From positions 21,406 through 85,405 of the forward strand of contig NZ_MUKP01000028.1 in the NCBI RefSeq assembly GCF_002081715.1: a stretch of 64,000 nt of DNA, in the 5' to 3' direction. Each line of letters opens with the position of its first letter. Within the stretch, counting starts at the first letter, position 1. Both the position numbers and the translations under genes were made by a program. Positions 33,343 through 41,140 of this stretch are shown piece by piece. Below the pieces are notes generated by a model. The model did not search any database, was not told where the DNA came from, and saw nothing but the letters and a program-made list of their open reading frames with translations. This DNA comes from Nocardia donostiensis (GTDB lineage: Bacteria > Actinomycetota > Actinomycetes > Mycobacteriales > Mycobacteriaceae).

Positions 33343-35745
33343 TCACACCTCGCCGAGCCAGGCCGGGTGCCAGAGACGACCGATGTCGGTCCAGCTCATG
33401 AAACGCACAGTTCCGGTGACCTTCGGAGTCACCCACACAGCGTCCTGCACCTCATCAGCAGTCATCTCGTTGCTGAACGGACTGGTTTTACGGCGCAGCT
33501 TCTTCAACCTGCCCGCCAGATCCCGCATGGTGTCGTCATCGAAACCGGTACCGACACGCCCCACGTAGATGAGTTTGCCGTCGTCGGGTATCCCGACCAG
33601 CAGTGAGGCGAACGGGCGTACCTCGCTGCGCCGCCAACCGCCGACCACCACCGCCTGAGTGCGCCAATTGCGTTGTTTCACCCAGGAATGCCCGCGCTTA
33701 CCCGGCAAATACACCGAATCCCGCCTTTTAGCGACCACACCTTCAGCGCCCGTGTCCTGGCTCTGCTGGAGCGCATCGGCCCCGCTGCCCACGAACGGCG
33801 ATGGCACCCACAGCGACGGTGTGGCCGCGGCCAGCGCCTCCAGCACGCGGCGGCGATCGGTGTAACGCTTACGCAGCAGCGAGGTGCCGTCCAGGTACAG
33901 CACGTCGAAGGCGACGAATTCGGCGCGTCGCGTATCGGCATGCAGCAGTGGCATATTCGCCACGCCTTGCTCGTCGAGCACCACGGCCTCACCATCGAGC
34001 ACCACCCGATGTTCAGACAGTGCCCTGGCGAGTTGAGCCAGTTTCGGGAAACGCTCGTTGACGAGATTGCCCGCGCGGCTGCGTAACCGCAGAGCACCGT
34101 GGTCGATTTCGACGATCAGCCGATAGCCGTCCCATTTCGTTTCGAAAACCCAATCACGAGCACCCAGAACGGCGACGTCACCTGGGGTCGCGAGCATCGG
34201 GGACAGACCGCGAGGCAGCTCGGCGCGGGGACGGGTCTGCTCGCTCGAGTCCTCGTCGTCGCTACCGTTACCCGGCTCTGCGTCGCTGTGCCCGTGCGAT
34301 CCAGCGCTCGAGCTCTGCGTGCCGGTACGCGATCGTCCGTCGCTTCGTGCCCTCCTGTCGCCGGTGCTCGGCTCCGCTCCGTCTGCGGCGAGCTCGGTCC
34401 GGCGGCCCGCGGTCTGATCGCGCATCAGGTGCATGAGCCACTGTTTGCCTTCGGTGCGTATCAATGCATAACGCCCCTGCAGCCGCTGCCCGGAGAACTT
34501 CACGATGACCTCGTCATCGCGCCATTTCTCGGTTTCGTAGGTGCCGCTGTCCCAGATCGTCATGGTCCCGGCCCCGTATTCGCCTTTGGGGATGGTGCCG
34601 TGGAAATCCAGGTATTCCAGCGGATGGTCTTCGGTGTGCACGGCAAGCCGGTTCTGCTGCGGCGAGGTCGGCGGCCCCTTCGGCACCGCCCAGGAGACCA
34701 GCACGCCGTCACGTTCCAGCCGCACATCCCAGTGCAGGCGGCGGGCGTGGTGTTCCTGGACGACGTACCGGTCGCCGGTTTCCGGGCGCGGCGGGCTGGG
34801 CGGGACAGGTTCGGGAGTCCGCTCCGGGTTGCGCATCGACCGGTATTGCGCGAGCGAATCGGACAGCGGCGGGTCCAATTCCGCGAGCAGGTCGCCGTCG
34901 GCTTCGTAGCGGGCCAGTACCTCGTCGAACCGTAGCTGCCGCAGGTTTTTCCCGTCCTCGATCTCGTCCCAGGTACGCGGTGCGGCGACATTCGGCTGCG
35001 CCCGGCCGCGCAGCGAATACGGCGCGATGGTGGTTTTGGCCGGATTGTTCTGGCTCCAGTCCAGGAAGACCTTGCCGGTGCGCAGCTTCTTCGTCATGGT
35101 GGCGGTCACCAGGTCCGGATGCAGCCGTTGCAGGTTGGTGGCGACCTGTTTGGCCACCGTGGACGCCCCGTCTGAGCTCAGCACCCGGTCCAGCGGAACA
35201 TACAGGTGGACGCCTTTGCTGCCGCTGGTGAGCGGGAAGGCGCGCATCCCGATCTGCTCCACCATGTCGCGGACCGCGCACGCCACCTTCGCGCATTCGG
35301 CGAGGCCCACGTCCGGGCCAGGATCCAGATCGAACACCAGCCGCGTCGCGTGCCCCATCGCGTCGCCGTCGAACCGCCATTGCGGCACATGCACTTCCAG
35401 CGACGCCTGCTGACCGAGCCACGCCAGCCCGGCCTGCGACCCGATCACCGGATAGGTGGCTGTCCGGTCGGCATGGCGCACGGCGCGCCGCGGCAGCCAC
35501 GACGGCGCGTGTTCGGGGAGGTTCTTTTCGAAGAACGAGGGTTCATCGACCCCGTCGGGCCAGCGTTTCCTGGTGACTGGACGGCCGGCCAGATGCGGCA
35601 GCATCGCGGGCGCGATAGCCGCGTAATAGCCGATGACCTCCCCCTTTGTGGTTCCCGTCGCCGGGTACAGCACCTTGTCGAGATTGCTGAGCTCGACCTC
35701 GATACTCGGCTGACCCGGTTCTCCCCCGTAACTTCGGCGCGTCAT
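33343..35745 (-). CDS. ligD: DNA ligase D, polymerase-phosphoesterase-ligase fusion
   Basis: The key enzyme of bacterial non-homologous end joining. Domain order as in M. tuberculosis LigD: polymerase/primase (about 1-295, with LVFDLDPGPD metal motif and TSGSKGVHLYVPL), 3'-phosphoesterase (about 330-480, HHARRLHWDVRLE and IPKGEYGAGTM), ligase (about 545-800, adenylated Lys in ETKWDGYRL, EGVVAKR, SWVKQRNWRTQ). A 70-residue Ser/Gly/Asp-rich spacer joins phosphoesterase and ligase. The start is ATG 35745 (MTRRSYGG). Its partner Ku is not in the window. A MT0933-type antitoxin gene lies 55 bases upstream. Confidence 0.93.
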   Translation of the reverse strand: MTRRSYGGEPGQPSIEVELSNLDKVLYPATGTTKGEVIGYYAAIAPAMLPHLAGRPVTRKRWPDGVDEPSFFEKNLPEHAPSWLPRRAVRHADRTATYPVIGSQAGLAWLGQQASLEVHVPQWRFDGDAMGHATRLVFDLDPGPDVGLAECAKVACAVRDMVEQIGMRAFPLTSGSKGVHLYVPLDRVLSSDGASTVAKQVATNLQRLHPDLVTATMTKKLRTGKVFLDWSQNNPAKTTIAPYSLRGRAQPNVAAPRTWDEIEDGKNLRQLRFDEVLARYEADGDLLAELDPPLSDSLAQYRSMRNPERTPEPVPPSPPRPETGDRYVVQEHHARRLHWDVRLERDGVLVSWAVPKGPPTSPQQNRLAVHTEDHPLEYLDFHGTIPKGEYGAGTMTIWDSGTYETEKWRDDEVIVKFSGQRLQGRYALIRTEGKQWLMHLMRDQTAGRRTELAADGAEPSTGDRRARSDGRSRTGTQSSSAGSHGHSDAEPGNGSDDEDSSEQTRPRAELPRGLSPMLATPGDVAVLGARDWVFETKWDGYRLIVEIDHGALRLRSRAGNLVNERFPKLAQLARALSEHRVVLDGEAVVLDEQGVANMPLLHADTRRAEFVAFDVLYLDGTSLLRKRYTDRRRVLEALAAATPSLWVPSPFVGSGADALQQSQDTGAEGVVAKRRDSVYLPGKRGHSWVKQRNWRTQAVVVGGWRRSEVRPFASLLVGIPDDGKLIYVGRVGTGFDDDTMRDLAGRLKKLRRKTSPFSNEMTADEVQDAVWVTPKVTGTVRFMSWTDIGRLWHPAWLGEV

Positions 35746-35800
35746 GGGTAAGCGAGCCGATGGTGGGAGCCGTCGCTGGAGCGGCCCCCGCCCACCGCTG

Positions 35801-36046
35801 TCAGCCCTGCGGCCCTGACGTGCCGCCCTGCGGGCCCGGCGCACCGCCCTGGGGTCCCTGATCTCCCGTTACCGCCTTGCGCGCGGCGTCCTTACCCTTC
35901 GCGATCTTGTCGCTGTACTTGCCATGCGTGCGCTGATCGACGAAATCGCCCGCTTTGTCGACGGCCTGGTTGAACTTCGCGGGATCCTTGGCCACGACCG
36001 CCCGGCCCTTGTCGACCAAGCCCTTCACACTGTCCATCAGCCCCAT
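35801..36046 (-). CDS. MT0933-type antitoxin with Gly/Gln/Pro tail
   Basis: From ATG 36046 (GGGAGGACG upstream) the 81 residues read MGLMDSVKGLVDKGRAVVAK, then AVDKAGDFVDQRTHGKYSDKI, the same family pattern as the protein at 31782-31961. The C-terminus is a repetitive GPQG tail (PQGGAPGPQGGTSGPQG). No toxin partner is adjacent. In M. tuberculosis the family member Rv0909 lies close to the echA6/Rv0906 pair, as here. Confidence 0.72.
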   Translation of the reverse strand: MGLMDSVKGLVDKGRAVVAKDPAKFNQAVDKAGDFVDQRTHGKYSDKIAKGKDAARKAVTGDQGPQGGAPGPQGGTSGPQG

Positions 36047-36086
36047 GGTGAAACGTCCTCCCTGTATTGCCGTTATCGGAAGTTGT

Positions 36087-37220
36087 TCACTCGATATCCT
36101 TCCACCACGAACGCGCTGGTGGGAGCGCAACGGGGTCGATTCGTTCGCCCGGCATCGGCACCGCGATCCCGGTACCGGCCGCCCGCGCGGCTCGCACCAT
36201 CCGCTCCACCGGCTCGGACCAGCCGTGGAAAGCCAGGTTGAACGTCGCCCAATGGATGGGCACCAGCAGGCCGTATCCCGGATCACCCGCGCACAGGTCG
36301 GCGTGTGCGCGCACCGCCTCCTCCGGGTTCATGTGGATATCGCTCCAGCGTTCGTCATAGGCGCCGATCGGTAGCAGCGTCAGATCGAACGGCCCATGCG
36401 TGGCGCCCGCGGCGGCGAACGCCTTCGTGTAGCCGGTGTCGCCGCCGAAGTACACCCGGCGGGTCGGGCCTGCCAGCACCCACGACGCCCACAAGGTGGT
36501 GTTGCGCACCAGCCAGCGTCCGGAGAAATGGCGGGCTTCTGTGCAGGTGATGACCAGGTCTTCCCGGTCGGGTGCGGAAATCGCGGTGGAACCACCCCAG
36601 TCCAGTTCGATGATGCGCTCCTGGGGCACACCCCAATGCCGCAGATGCGCGCCGATCCCGATCGGCACCACGAACGGCGCGGACTGGGTCGCGGTCAGCG
36701 CGCGCACAGTATCGGAATCCAGGTGGTCGTAGTGGTCGTGCGAGATGACCACCGCATCCACCTGCGGCAACTGGTCGAGCGGCGCCGGAACCGGGTGCAG
36801 CCGGACCGAGCCCACCATCCGCGACGGCGATACCCGTTCGCTCCACACCGGGTCGGTGAGCACCCGATACCCGTCGACCTCCACCACGGCGCTGGCGTGG
36901 CCGTACCAGGTGACGGCGAGTTCGGCCGCGGCGGCGGGCGGTTGCGGCACCGCCAGCGGCACCGGCCGGGACGGATGCCCGGCGTGGCGACGGGTGAACG
37001 CGGTGTACAGCAGGGAGGCGCCGGATGTGGGGGTGATCGGTGTGGCGGGTTCGGTGTTGTGGAACCGGCGGTCGCGGTAGCTGACCGCCCCGACGGCCGA
37101 CGGTGCGATCGCCGATATGGACGCGCCGAGCGCCGACGGCAGCCCCCACAGCGCCCGCAGCACCCAGCCGACGCCGACCGCGCCGGCGGCTCCTGCGATC
37201 AGATTGCGCAATCGCATCAT
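36087..37220 (-). CDS. MBL-fold metal-dependent hydrolase (Rv0906/NAPE-PLD-like)
   Basis: After an N-terminal hydrophobic segment (LIAGAAGAVGVGWVLRALWG) comes a metallo-beta-lactamase fold with SHDHYDHLD, TWYGHAS, the YFGGDTGYTKAF motif and PIHWATF. This layout matches RomA/NAPE-PLD-like hydrolases and M. tuberculosis Rv0906. ATG 37220 overlaps the echA6 stop (ATGATG), so translation is coupled. The partnership with EchA6 suggests a role in lipid metabolism; the substrate is unknown. Confidence 0.87.
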   Translation of the reverse strand: MMRLRNLIAGAAGAVGVGWVLRALWGLPSALGASISAIAPSAVGAVSYRDRRFHNTEPATPITPTSGASLLYTAFTRRHAGHPSRPVPLAVPQPPAAAAELAVTWYGHASAVVEVDGYRVLTDPVWSERVSPSRMVGSVRLHPVPAPLDQLPQVDAVVISHDHYDHLDSDTVRALTATQSAPFVVPIGIGAHLRHWGVPQERIIELDWGGSTAISAPDREDLVITCTEARHFSGRWLVRNTTLWASWVLAGPTRRVYFGGDTGYTKAFAAAGATHGPFDLTLLPIGAYDERWSDIHMNPEEAVRAHADLCAGDPGYGLLVPIHWATFNLAFHGWSEPVERMVRAARAAGTGIAVPMPGERIDPVALPPARSWWKDIE

Positions 37221-37942
37221 CGCCCCAAGAATTTCGCCGGGCGCTTCTGCTGCCGGGCCAGCCTGCCCTCCTGGGCGTCCTCGCTGGCCCAGGCCGCTTC
37301 CAGGGCGGCGCGCTGCTGAGCGTTCTCCGGTTCGCGGGTGTGGTCGTCGTTGAGCATCAGTTTCAGATGCCGCAGCGACAGAGGTGCGAGTTCGGCTATC
37401 GACTTGGCCCAACCCTGCGCGTCGGCGACAGTGCCGATCCGGTTGGCGAAACCGAAGGTGTAGGCGTCTGTAGCCGTTACCGCTTCTGCGCCGAGCAGTA
37501 CGGTCCGTGCAGGCCCGCCGCCGATCAGCGAGACCAGCCTGCGCGTTGTCCACAAATCCACCGAGATACCGAGTTTTGCCGCCGGGATCGCAAGATAGGA
37601 GTCGACGCCGAACACCCGCAGGTCCGCGGCCATCGCCAACTGCACGCCCGCACCGATGGCGGCGCCATTGACGGCCGCGATCACCGGCACCGGGGTCGAT
37701 TCCACGGTGTGCAGCATCTCCAGCAGCGAGTCGAGGAACTCCTGGGAATACACCCCATCCAGGTCGGCGCCCGCACAGAAGACCGGTCCGCGGCCGGTGA
37801 TCACGATCACCCGCGCCTGTTCGGAAGCCTCGATCACAGCGTCGCGGAGCGAGGTGACGAGTTCGGTGTTCAGGGCGTTTCGCCGCTCTTCACGTTGTAG
37901 TTCGATGGTGACCACGTCGCCGTCGTGGCTGACACCGAGCAT
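37217..37942 (-). CDS. echA6: EchA6-like non-catalytic crotonase (fatty acyl-CoA binding)
   Basis: The 241-residue crotonase fold keeps the oxyanion-hole regions (FCAGADLDG and NGAAIGAGVQLAMAADLR). At the positions of the catalytic glutamates it reads AKLGISVDLWTTRRL, as in M. tuberculosis EchA6 (LALDNWSIRRL), which lacks hydratase activity and shuttles acyl-CoA to FAS-II for mycolic acid synthesis. The following LLGAEAVTATDAYTFGFANRIG also matches. The downstream MBL hydrolase gene gives the same neighbourhood as Rv0905-Rv0906. Residue comparisons are from memory. Confidence 0.85.
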   Translation of the reverse strand: MLGVSHDGDVVTIELQREERRNALNTELVTSLRDAVIEASEQARVIVITGRGPVFCAGADLDGVYSQEFLDSLLEMLHTVESTPVPVIAAVNGAAIGAGVQLAMAADLRVFGVDSYLAIPAAKLGISVDLWTTRRLVSLIGGGPARTVLLGAEAVTATDAYTFGFANRIGTVADAQGWAKSIAELAPLSLRHLKLMLNDDHTREPENAQQRAALEAAWASEDAQEGRLARQQKRPAKFLGR

Positions 37943-38032
37943 TGTTCCTCCCCAGCTACGTTTTCCGGTACTGACCGTTCACTCTGCCACAGGCGCCGCC
38001 ACCGGCCTCCCCACGCGGCTAGCATCACGGTC

Positions 38033-39187
38033 GTGCCGCCCCACCCTCCGGCGACCGTTCCCGCGGCCCCGGATTATCAGATCCTGGTGATCGGCGCCGG
38101 TCAATCCGGGCTGTCGGCCGGTTACCACCTGCGCCGCCGCGGGCTGGCGGCCGGACAAGATTTCCTGATCGTCGACCATGCGCCAGGGCCGGGCGGCGCC
38201 TGGCAGTTCCGCTGGCCGTCGCTGACGCTGACCACTGTGAACCGGGTGCACGACCTGCCCGGTATGTCGTTCGCGGAGACGTTGCCACCGGGAACGAACC
38301 CGGACCCCGGAGGTGGCGCGACCGTTCCCGCGGCCATCGCGGTACCGCACTACTACCAGCAGTACGAAAAACGGTTCGAGCTACAAGTGCGCAGGCAGGT
38401 CTCGGTGCGGGTGGTCTGCGACCGCGCCGACTCCGATGGTCTGCTGCACGCCGAAACCGATACCGCGGGCACCATCCGGGTGCGCGGCCTGATCAACGGC
38501 ACCGGCACCTGGGAACGTCCGTTCATTCCGCACTACCGCGGGGCGGAAAGTTTCACGGGTCGCCAACTGCACACGCGCGACTATCACACTGCCGCCGAAT
38601 TCGCCGGTCAGCATGTGGTGGTCGTCGGCGGCGGTATCTCCGCGGTCCAGTTGCTGGACGAAATATCGCAGGTCACCAGCACAACCTGGGTGACAAGATC
38701 CGAACCGGTGTTCCGGGAGACCTCGTTCGACGCCGACGCGGGCAGGCGTGCGGTGGCGATGGTGGAGGATCGGGTGCGGCGCGGCCTACCGCCCGGCTCG
38801 GTGGTATCGGTGACCGGGCTGCCGATGGACGCCAGGCTGCGCGCGGCCAGGGACCGTGGCGTACTACACCGGCTGCCGATGTTCGACCATATCGAGCCCG
38901 ACGGGGTGCGCTGGGCCGACGGCAGCTTCCAGCCCGCACAGGTCATCCTGTGGGCGACCGGGTTCCGCAGCGCCCTCGACCATCTGGCGCCGCTGCGGCT
39001 GCGCGGACCCGGCGGCGGCATCACCATGACGGGCAGGCTGGCCACCCAGGTGGCCGCCGACCCGCGCGTCCACCTGATCGGTTACGGCCCGTCGGCGAGC
39101 ACCATCGGCGCGAATCGGGCGGGCCGGGCCGCGGCGGCCGAACTCACCCGTTATCTGGGCTGGCTCGAGACGTCTTCAGACGTCTAG
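38033..39187 (+). CDS. FAD/NAD(P)-dependent flavoprotein monooxygenase-like (CzcO family)
   Basis: GTG 38033 lies 7 bases after TAGCAT (38020-38025), so the mRNA is probably leaderless. There are two Rossmann motifs: FAD-binding VIGAGQSGLSAGYHL near residue 19 and NAD(P)-binding VVVVGGGISAVQLLDEI near residue 198. ATGFRSALDHL is the typical flavin monooxygenase 'ATG' motif. At 384 residues it resembles CzcO/ArsO-like oxidoreductases. The substrate is unknown. It diverges from echA6 and its 3' end overlaps the aldo/keto reductase. Confidence 0.83.
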   Translation: MPPHPPATVPAAPDYQILVIGAGQSGLSAGYHLRRRGLAAGQDFLIVDHAPGPGGAWQFRWPSLTLTTVNRVHDLPGMSFAETLPPGTNPDPGGGATVPAAIAVPHYYQQYEKRFELQVRRQVSVRVVCDRADSDGLLHAETDTAGTIRVRGLINGTGTWERPFIPHYRGAESFTGRQLHTRDYHTAAEFAGQHVVVVGGGISAVQLLDEISQVTSTTWVTRSEPVFRETSFDADAGRRAVAMVEDRVRRGLPPGSVVSVTGLPMDARLRAARDRGVLHRLPMFDHIEPDGVRWADGSFQPAQVILWATGFRSALDHLAPLRLRGPGGGITMTGRLATQVAADPRVHLIGYGPSASTIGANRAGRAAAAELTRYLGWLETSSDV

Positions 39188-40033
39188 ACCGGCGGTGAAC
39201 GTTTCGGGGTCGGGGCCGGTGCGGGTCCCGTCGTCGAGGGCGAGGATCGCCTGCATCTGCTCGGGAGTCAGCTCGAAGTTGAAGACGTCGAAGTTCTCCG
39301 CGATCCGCGCCGGCGTCACCGATTTCGGGATGACGACATTGCCCAACTGCAGATGCCAGCGGATGATCACCTGCGCCGGTGTGCGGCCCACGGCTGCGGC
39401 GATCTGGGTGATCACCGGATCGTCGAGCAGGATGCCCTGCCCCAGCGGGCTCCACGCCTCCGTCGCGATGGCATGTTCGGCATGGTATTCGCGCAGGTCA
39501 CGCTGGATGAGCCGGGGATGGAGCTCGATCTGATTGACCACCGGGGTCTCGCCGGTCTCCCCGATCACCCGCTCCAGATCGGGGATCCGGAAGTTCGAGA
39601 CACCGATGGAGCGCACCCGTCCGTCCCGTTTCAACGCCTGGAACGCGCGGAAGGTGTCGACGAACCGGTCCGCGGCGGGGACCGGCCAGTGGATCAGATA
39701 CAGGTCCAGGTAGTCCAGGCCGAGCCGCTGCATACTCGCTTCGAAGGCGCGCAGTGTGGCGTCGTACCCCTGTTCGGAATTCCACAGTTTGGTCGTGATG
39801 TAGACCTCGTCGCGTGGCACCCCGAACTGGCGGATGGCACGGCCGATGCCTTCCTCGTTGCCGTAGATCGCCGCGGTGTCGATGCTGCGGTAGCCGGCGT
39901 CGAGCGCGGCGGTCACAGCGTCGAACACGTCATCGGCGGGAACTTGGAAGACCCCGAACCCGAGCTGCGGGATCACGTTGCCGTCGTTGAGCACGATCGG
40001 GGGAATTGCGCAGGTCTCGCTTCGGAAAGTCAC
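39176..40033 (-). CDS. Aldo/keto reductase (2,5-diketo-gluconate reductase-like)
   Basis: NADPH-dependent reductase with a (beta/alpha)8 barrel. The catalytic tetrad is visible: Asp and Tyr in GYRSIDTAAIYGNEEGIG, Lys in TTKLWN, His in LIHWP. The cofactor loop reads VVIPKSVTPARIAENF. The start is GTG 40033 (VTFRSETCAIPP); the frame to 40096 adds promoter sequence. The stop overlaps the convergent flavoprotein gene by 12 bases. Confidence 0.9.
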   Translation of the reverse strand: MTFRSETCAIPPIVLNDGNVIPQLGFGVFQVPADDVFDAVTAALDAGYRSIDTAAIYGNEEGIGRAIRQFGVPRDEVYITTKLWNSEQGYDATLRAFEASMQRLGLDYLDLYLIHWPVPAADRFVDTFRAFQALKRDGRVRSIGVSNFRIPDLERVIGETGETPVVNQIELHPRLIQRDLREYHAEHAIATEAWSPLGQGILLDDPVITQIAAAVGRTPAQVIIRWHLQLGNVVIPKSVTPARIAENFDVFNFELTPEQMQAILALDDGTRTGPDPETFTAGLDV

Positions 40034-40097
40034 GGAATCGACGGTAGGAGCGGCGGGGCGGTAGGTCAACGAAAGCGCGGTACGTGTCCGGATCAAC

Positions 40098-40133
40098 TTG
40101 ACTAGTTGTTGTGTTTTTACAACACTTCGTTGT
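40098..40133 (+). promoter_or_regulatory. Promoter and palindromic operator of the XRE/membrane-protein pair
   Basis: TTGACT (40098-40103), 17 bases, AACACT (40121-40126) form a sigma70-like promoter. TGTTGT (40107-40112) and ACAACA (40119-40124) are a perfect dyad inside the spacer, and a third GTTGT half-site lies at 40129-40133. A repressor bound here would block polymerase. The XRE protein is the likely ligand. Confidence 0.5.
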
Positions 40134-40409
40134 GTGAGCCCAGTGCGAAGAGGGGAAACCCTTCCGATTTACAACCGAATCGCGGTGCTGCGGGCCGAAC
40201 ATCGGATGAGCCGGGCCGCCCTCGCCGAAGCGGTGAACGTCAACACCCAGACCATCGGCGCGCTCGAACGCGGGGACCACTACCCCAGCCTCGATCTGGC
40301 CCTGCGCATCTGTGACGTCTTCGGACTGCCGGTGGAAGCGGTGTTCTCCCGCCGCGAATTCACCCCGTTGTCGGCCGAGGTCTACACCCGTACGAAAGGA
40401 CAACCATGA
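40134..40409 (+). CDS. Short XRE helix-turn-helix regulator (YozG/Xre type)
   Basis: From GTG 40134 the 91 residues are almost only the DNA-binding domain: IYNRIAVLRAEHRMSRAALAEAVNVNTQTIGALERGDHYPSLDLALRI is split here as helix 1-2 (NRIAVLRAEHRMSRAALAEA) and recognition helix (NVNTQTIGALERG), followed by a DVFGLPVEAVFSRREF tail. This minimal regulator type usually precedes a small membrane protein that it co-regulates, as here with a four-base overlap. Confidence 0.85.
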   Translation: MSPVRRGETLPIYNRIAVLRAEHRMSRAALAEAVNVNTQTIGALERGDHYPSLDLALRICDVFGLPVEAVFSRREFTPLSAEVYTRTKGQP

Positions 40410-40948
40410 CCACCCAAGCGAGCGGCCTGCTCGACCGCTACCAGGACTACCGGATCCGCCGCTGGCTGGTGCAGGAGCAGCGGCTGTCAGGGATGCTTCC
40501 CGGCTGGCGCACCAGAACCCGACGGCGCGCCCTGGTGGTGACCGTGGCCGCGACTATCGCGCTGCTGTTCACAGCCGGACTGCTGTGCGCATTCGACCTG
40601 CAGTGGGCGTCACTGATCGCCGGCGGCTCCGCGCTGGTCTTCCTGCCCGCTTGGACCATGCTGCGCATCGCCTCCCAAGGCCAGGACCACGCGCCCGCGC
40701 CGATGCTCGACGAACGCGAGATCGCCCAGCGCAACGCCGCGCGCTCCATCGGCCTCACCATCACCCAGGGACTCACTATCGCCCCGGTGATGTACCTGTG
40801 CTGGTCCGGTGCGCTGGCACCGGAAGCCGATACCTTCCGCACCGCCTTCGCCGGTGGTGTGATGACGCTGGCAACCGTGCTGGCAGGCGGTTGCGCGCCC
40901 GCCATGATCCTCGGCTGGACCCAACCCGAACCCGAGCCGGAGAGCTGA
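40406..40948 (+). CDS. Membrane protein coupled to the XRE regulator
   Basis: ATG 40406 overlaps the regulator stop. The 180 residues hold four hydrophobic segments (ALVVTVAATIALLFTAGLL, ASLIAGGSALVFLPAWTML, GLTITQGLTIAPVMYLCW, MTLATVLAGGCAPAMILGW) with a cytosolic DEREIAQRNAARS motif after the second. That motif recalls the DUF2178-like partners of YozG-type regulators. Function unknown. Confidence 0.75.
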   Translation: MTTQASGLLDRYQDYRIRRWLVQEQRLSGMLPGWRTRTRRRALVVTVAATIALLFTAGLLCAFDLQWASLIAGGSALVFLPAWTMLRIASQGQDHAPAPMLDEREIAQRNAARSIGLTITQGLTIAPVMYLCWSGALAPEADTFRTAFAGGVMTLATVLAGGCAPAMILGWTQPEPEPES

Positions 40949-41140
40949 ACACCATGAGCAAGGCCCATCAGCAGCGGGACGCGACGACGGCCTGTCGCTG
41001 ACGACCCAGGCGACCAGCGAACATAGCGCGCAGACCTCCGCATTCAGGCGGAGGTCAACGCGTCTGACACAGCCCCGGCTGTTGCCGAGCCGACGGAGAC
41101 ATGAACACCTGCGGCGGCTGGCGTAGCAAGCGTGACGCCG

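Noticed and set aside
40954..41001. 15-codon ORF after the XRE-linked membrane protein
   Set aside because: Too short, no ribosome site and no conservation evidence.
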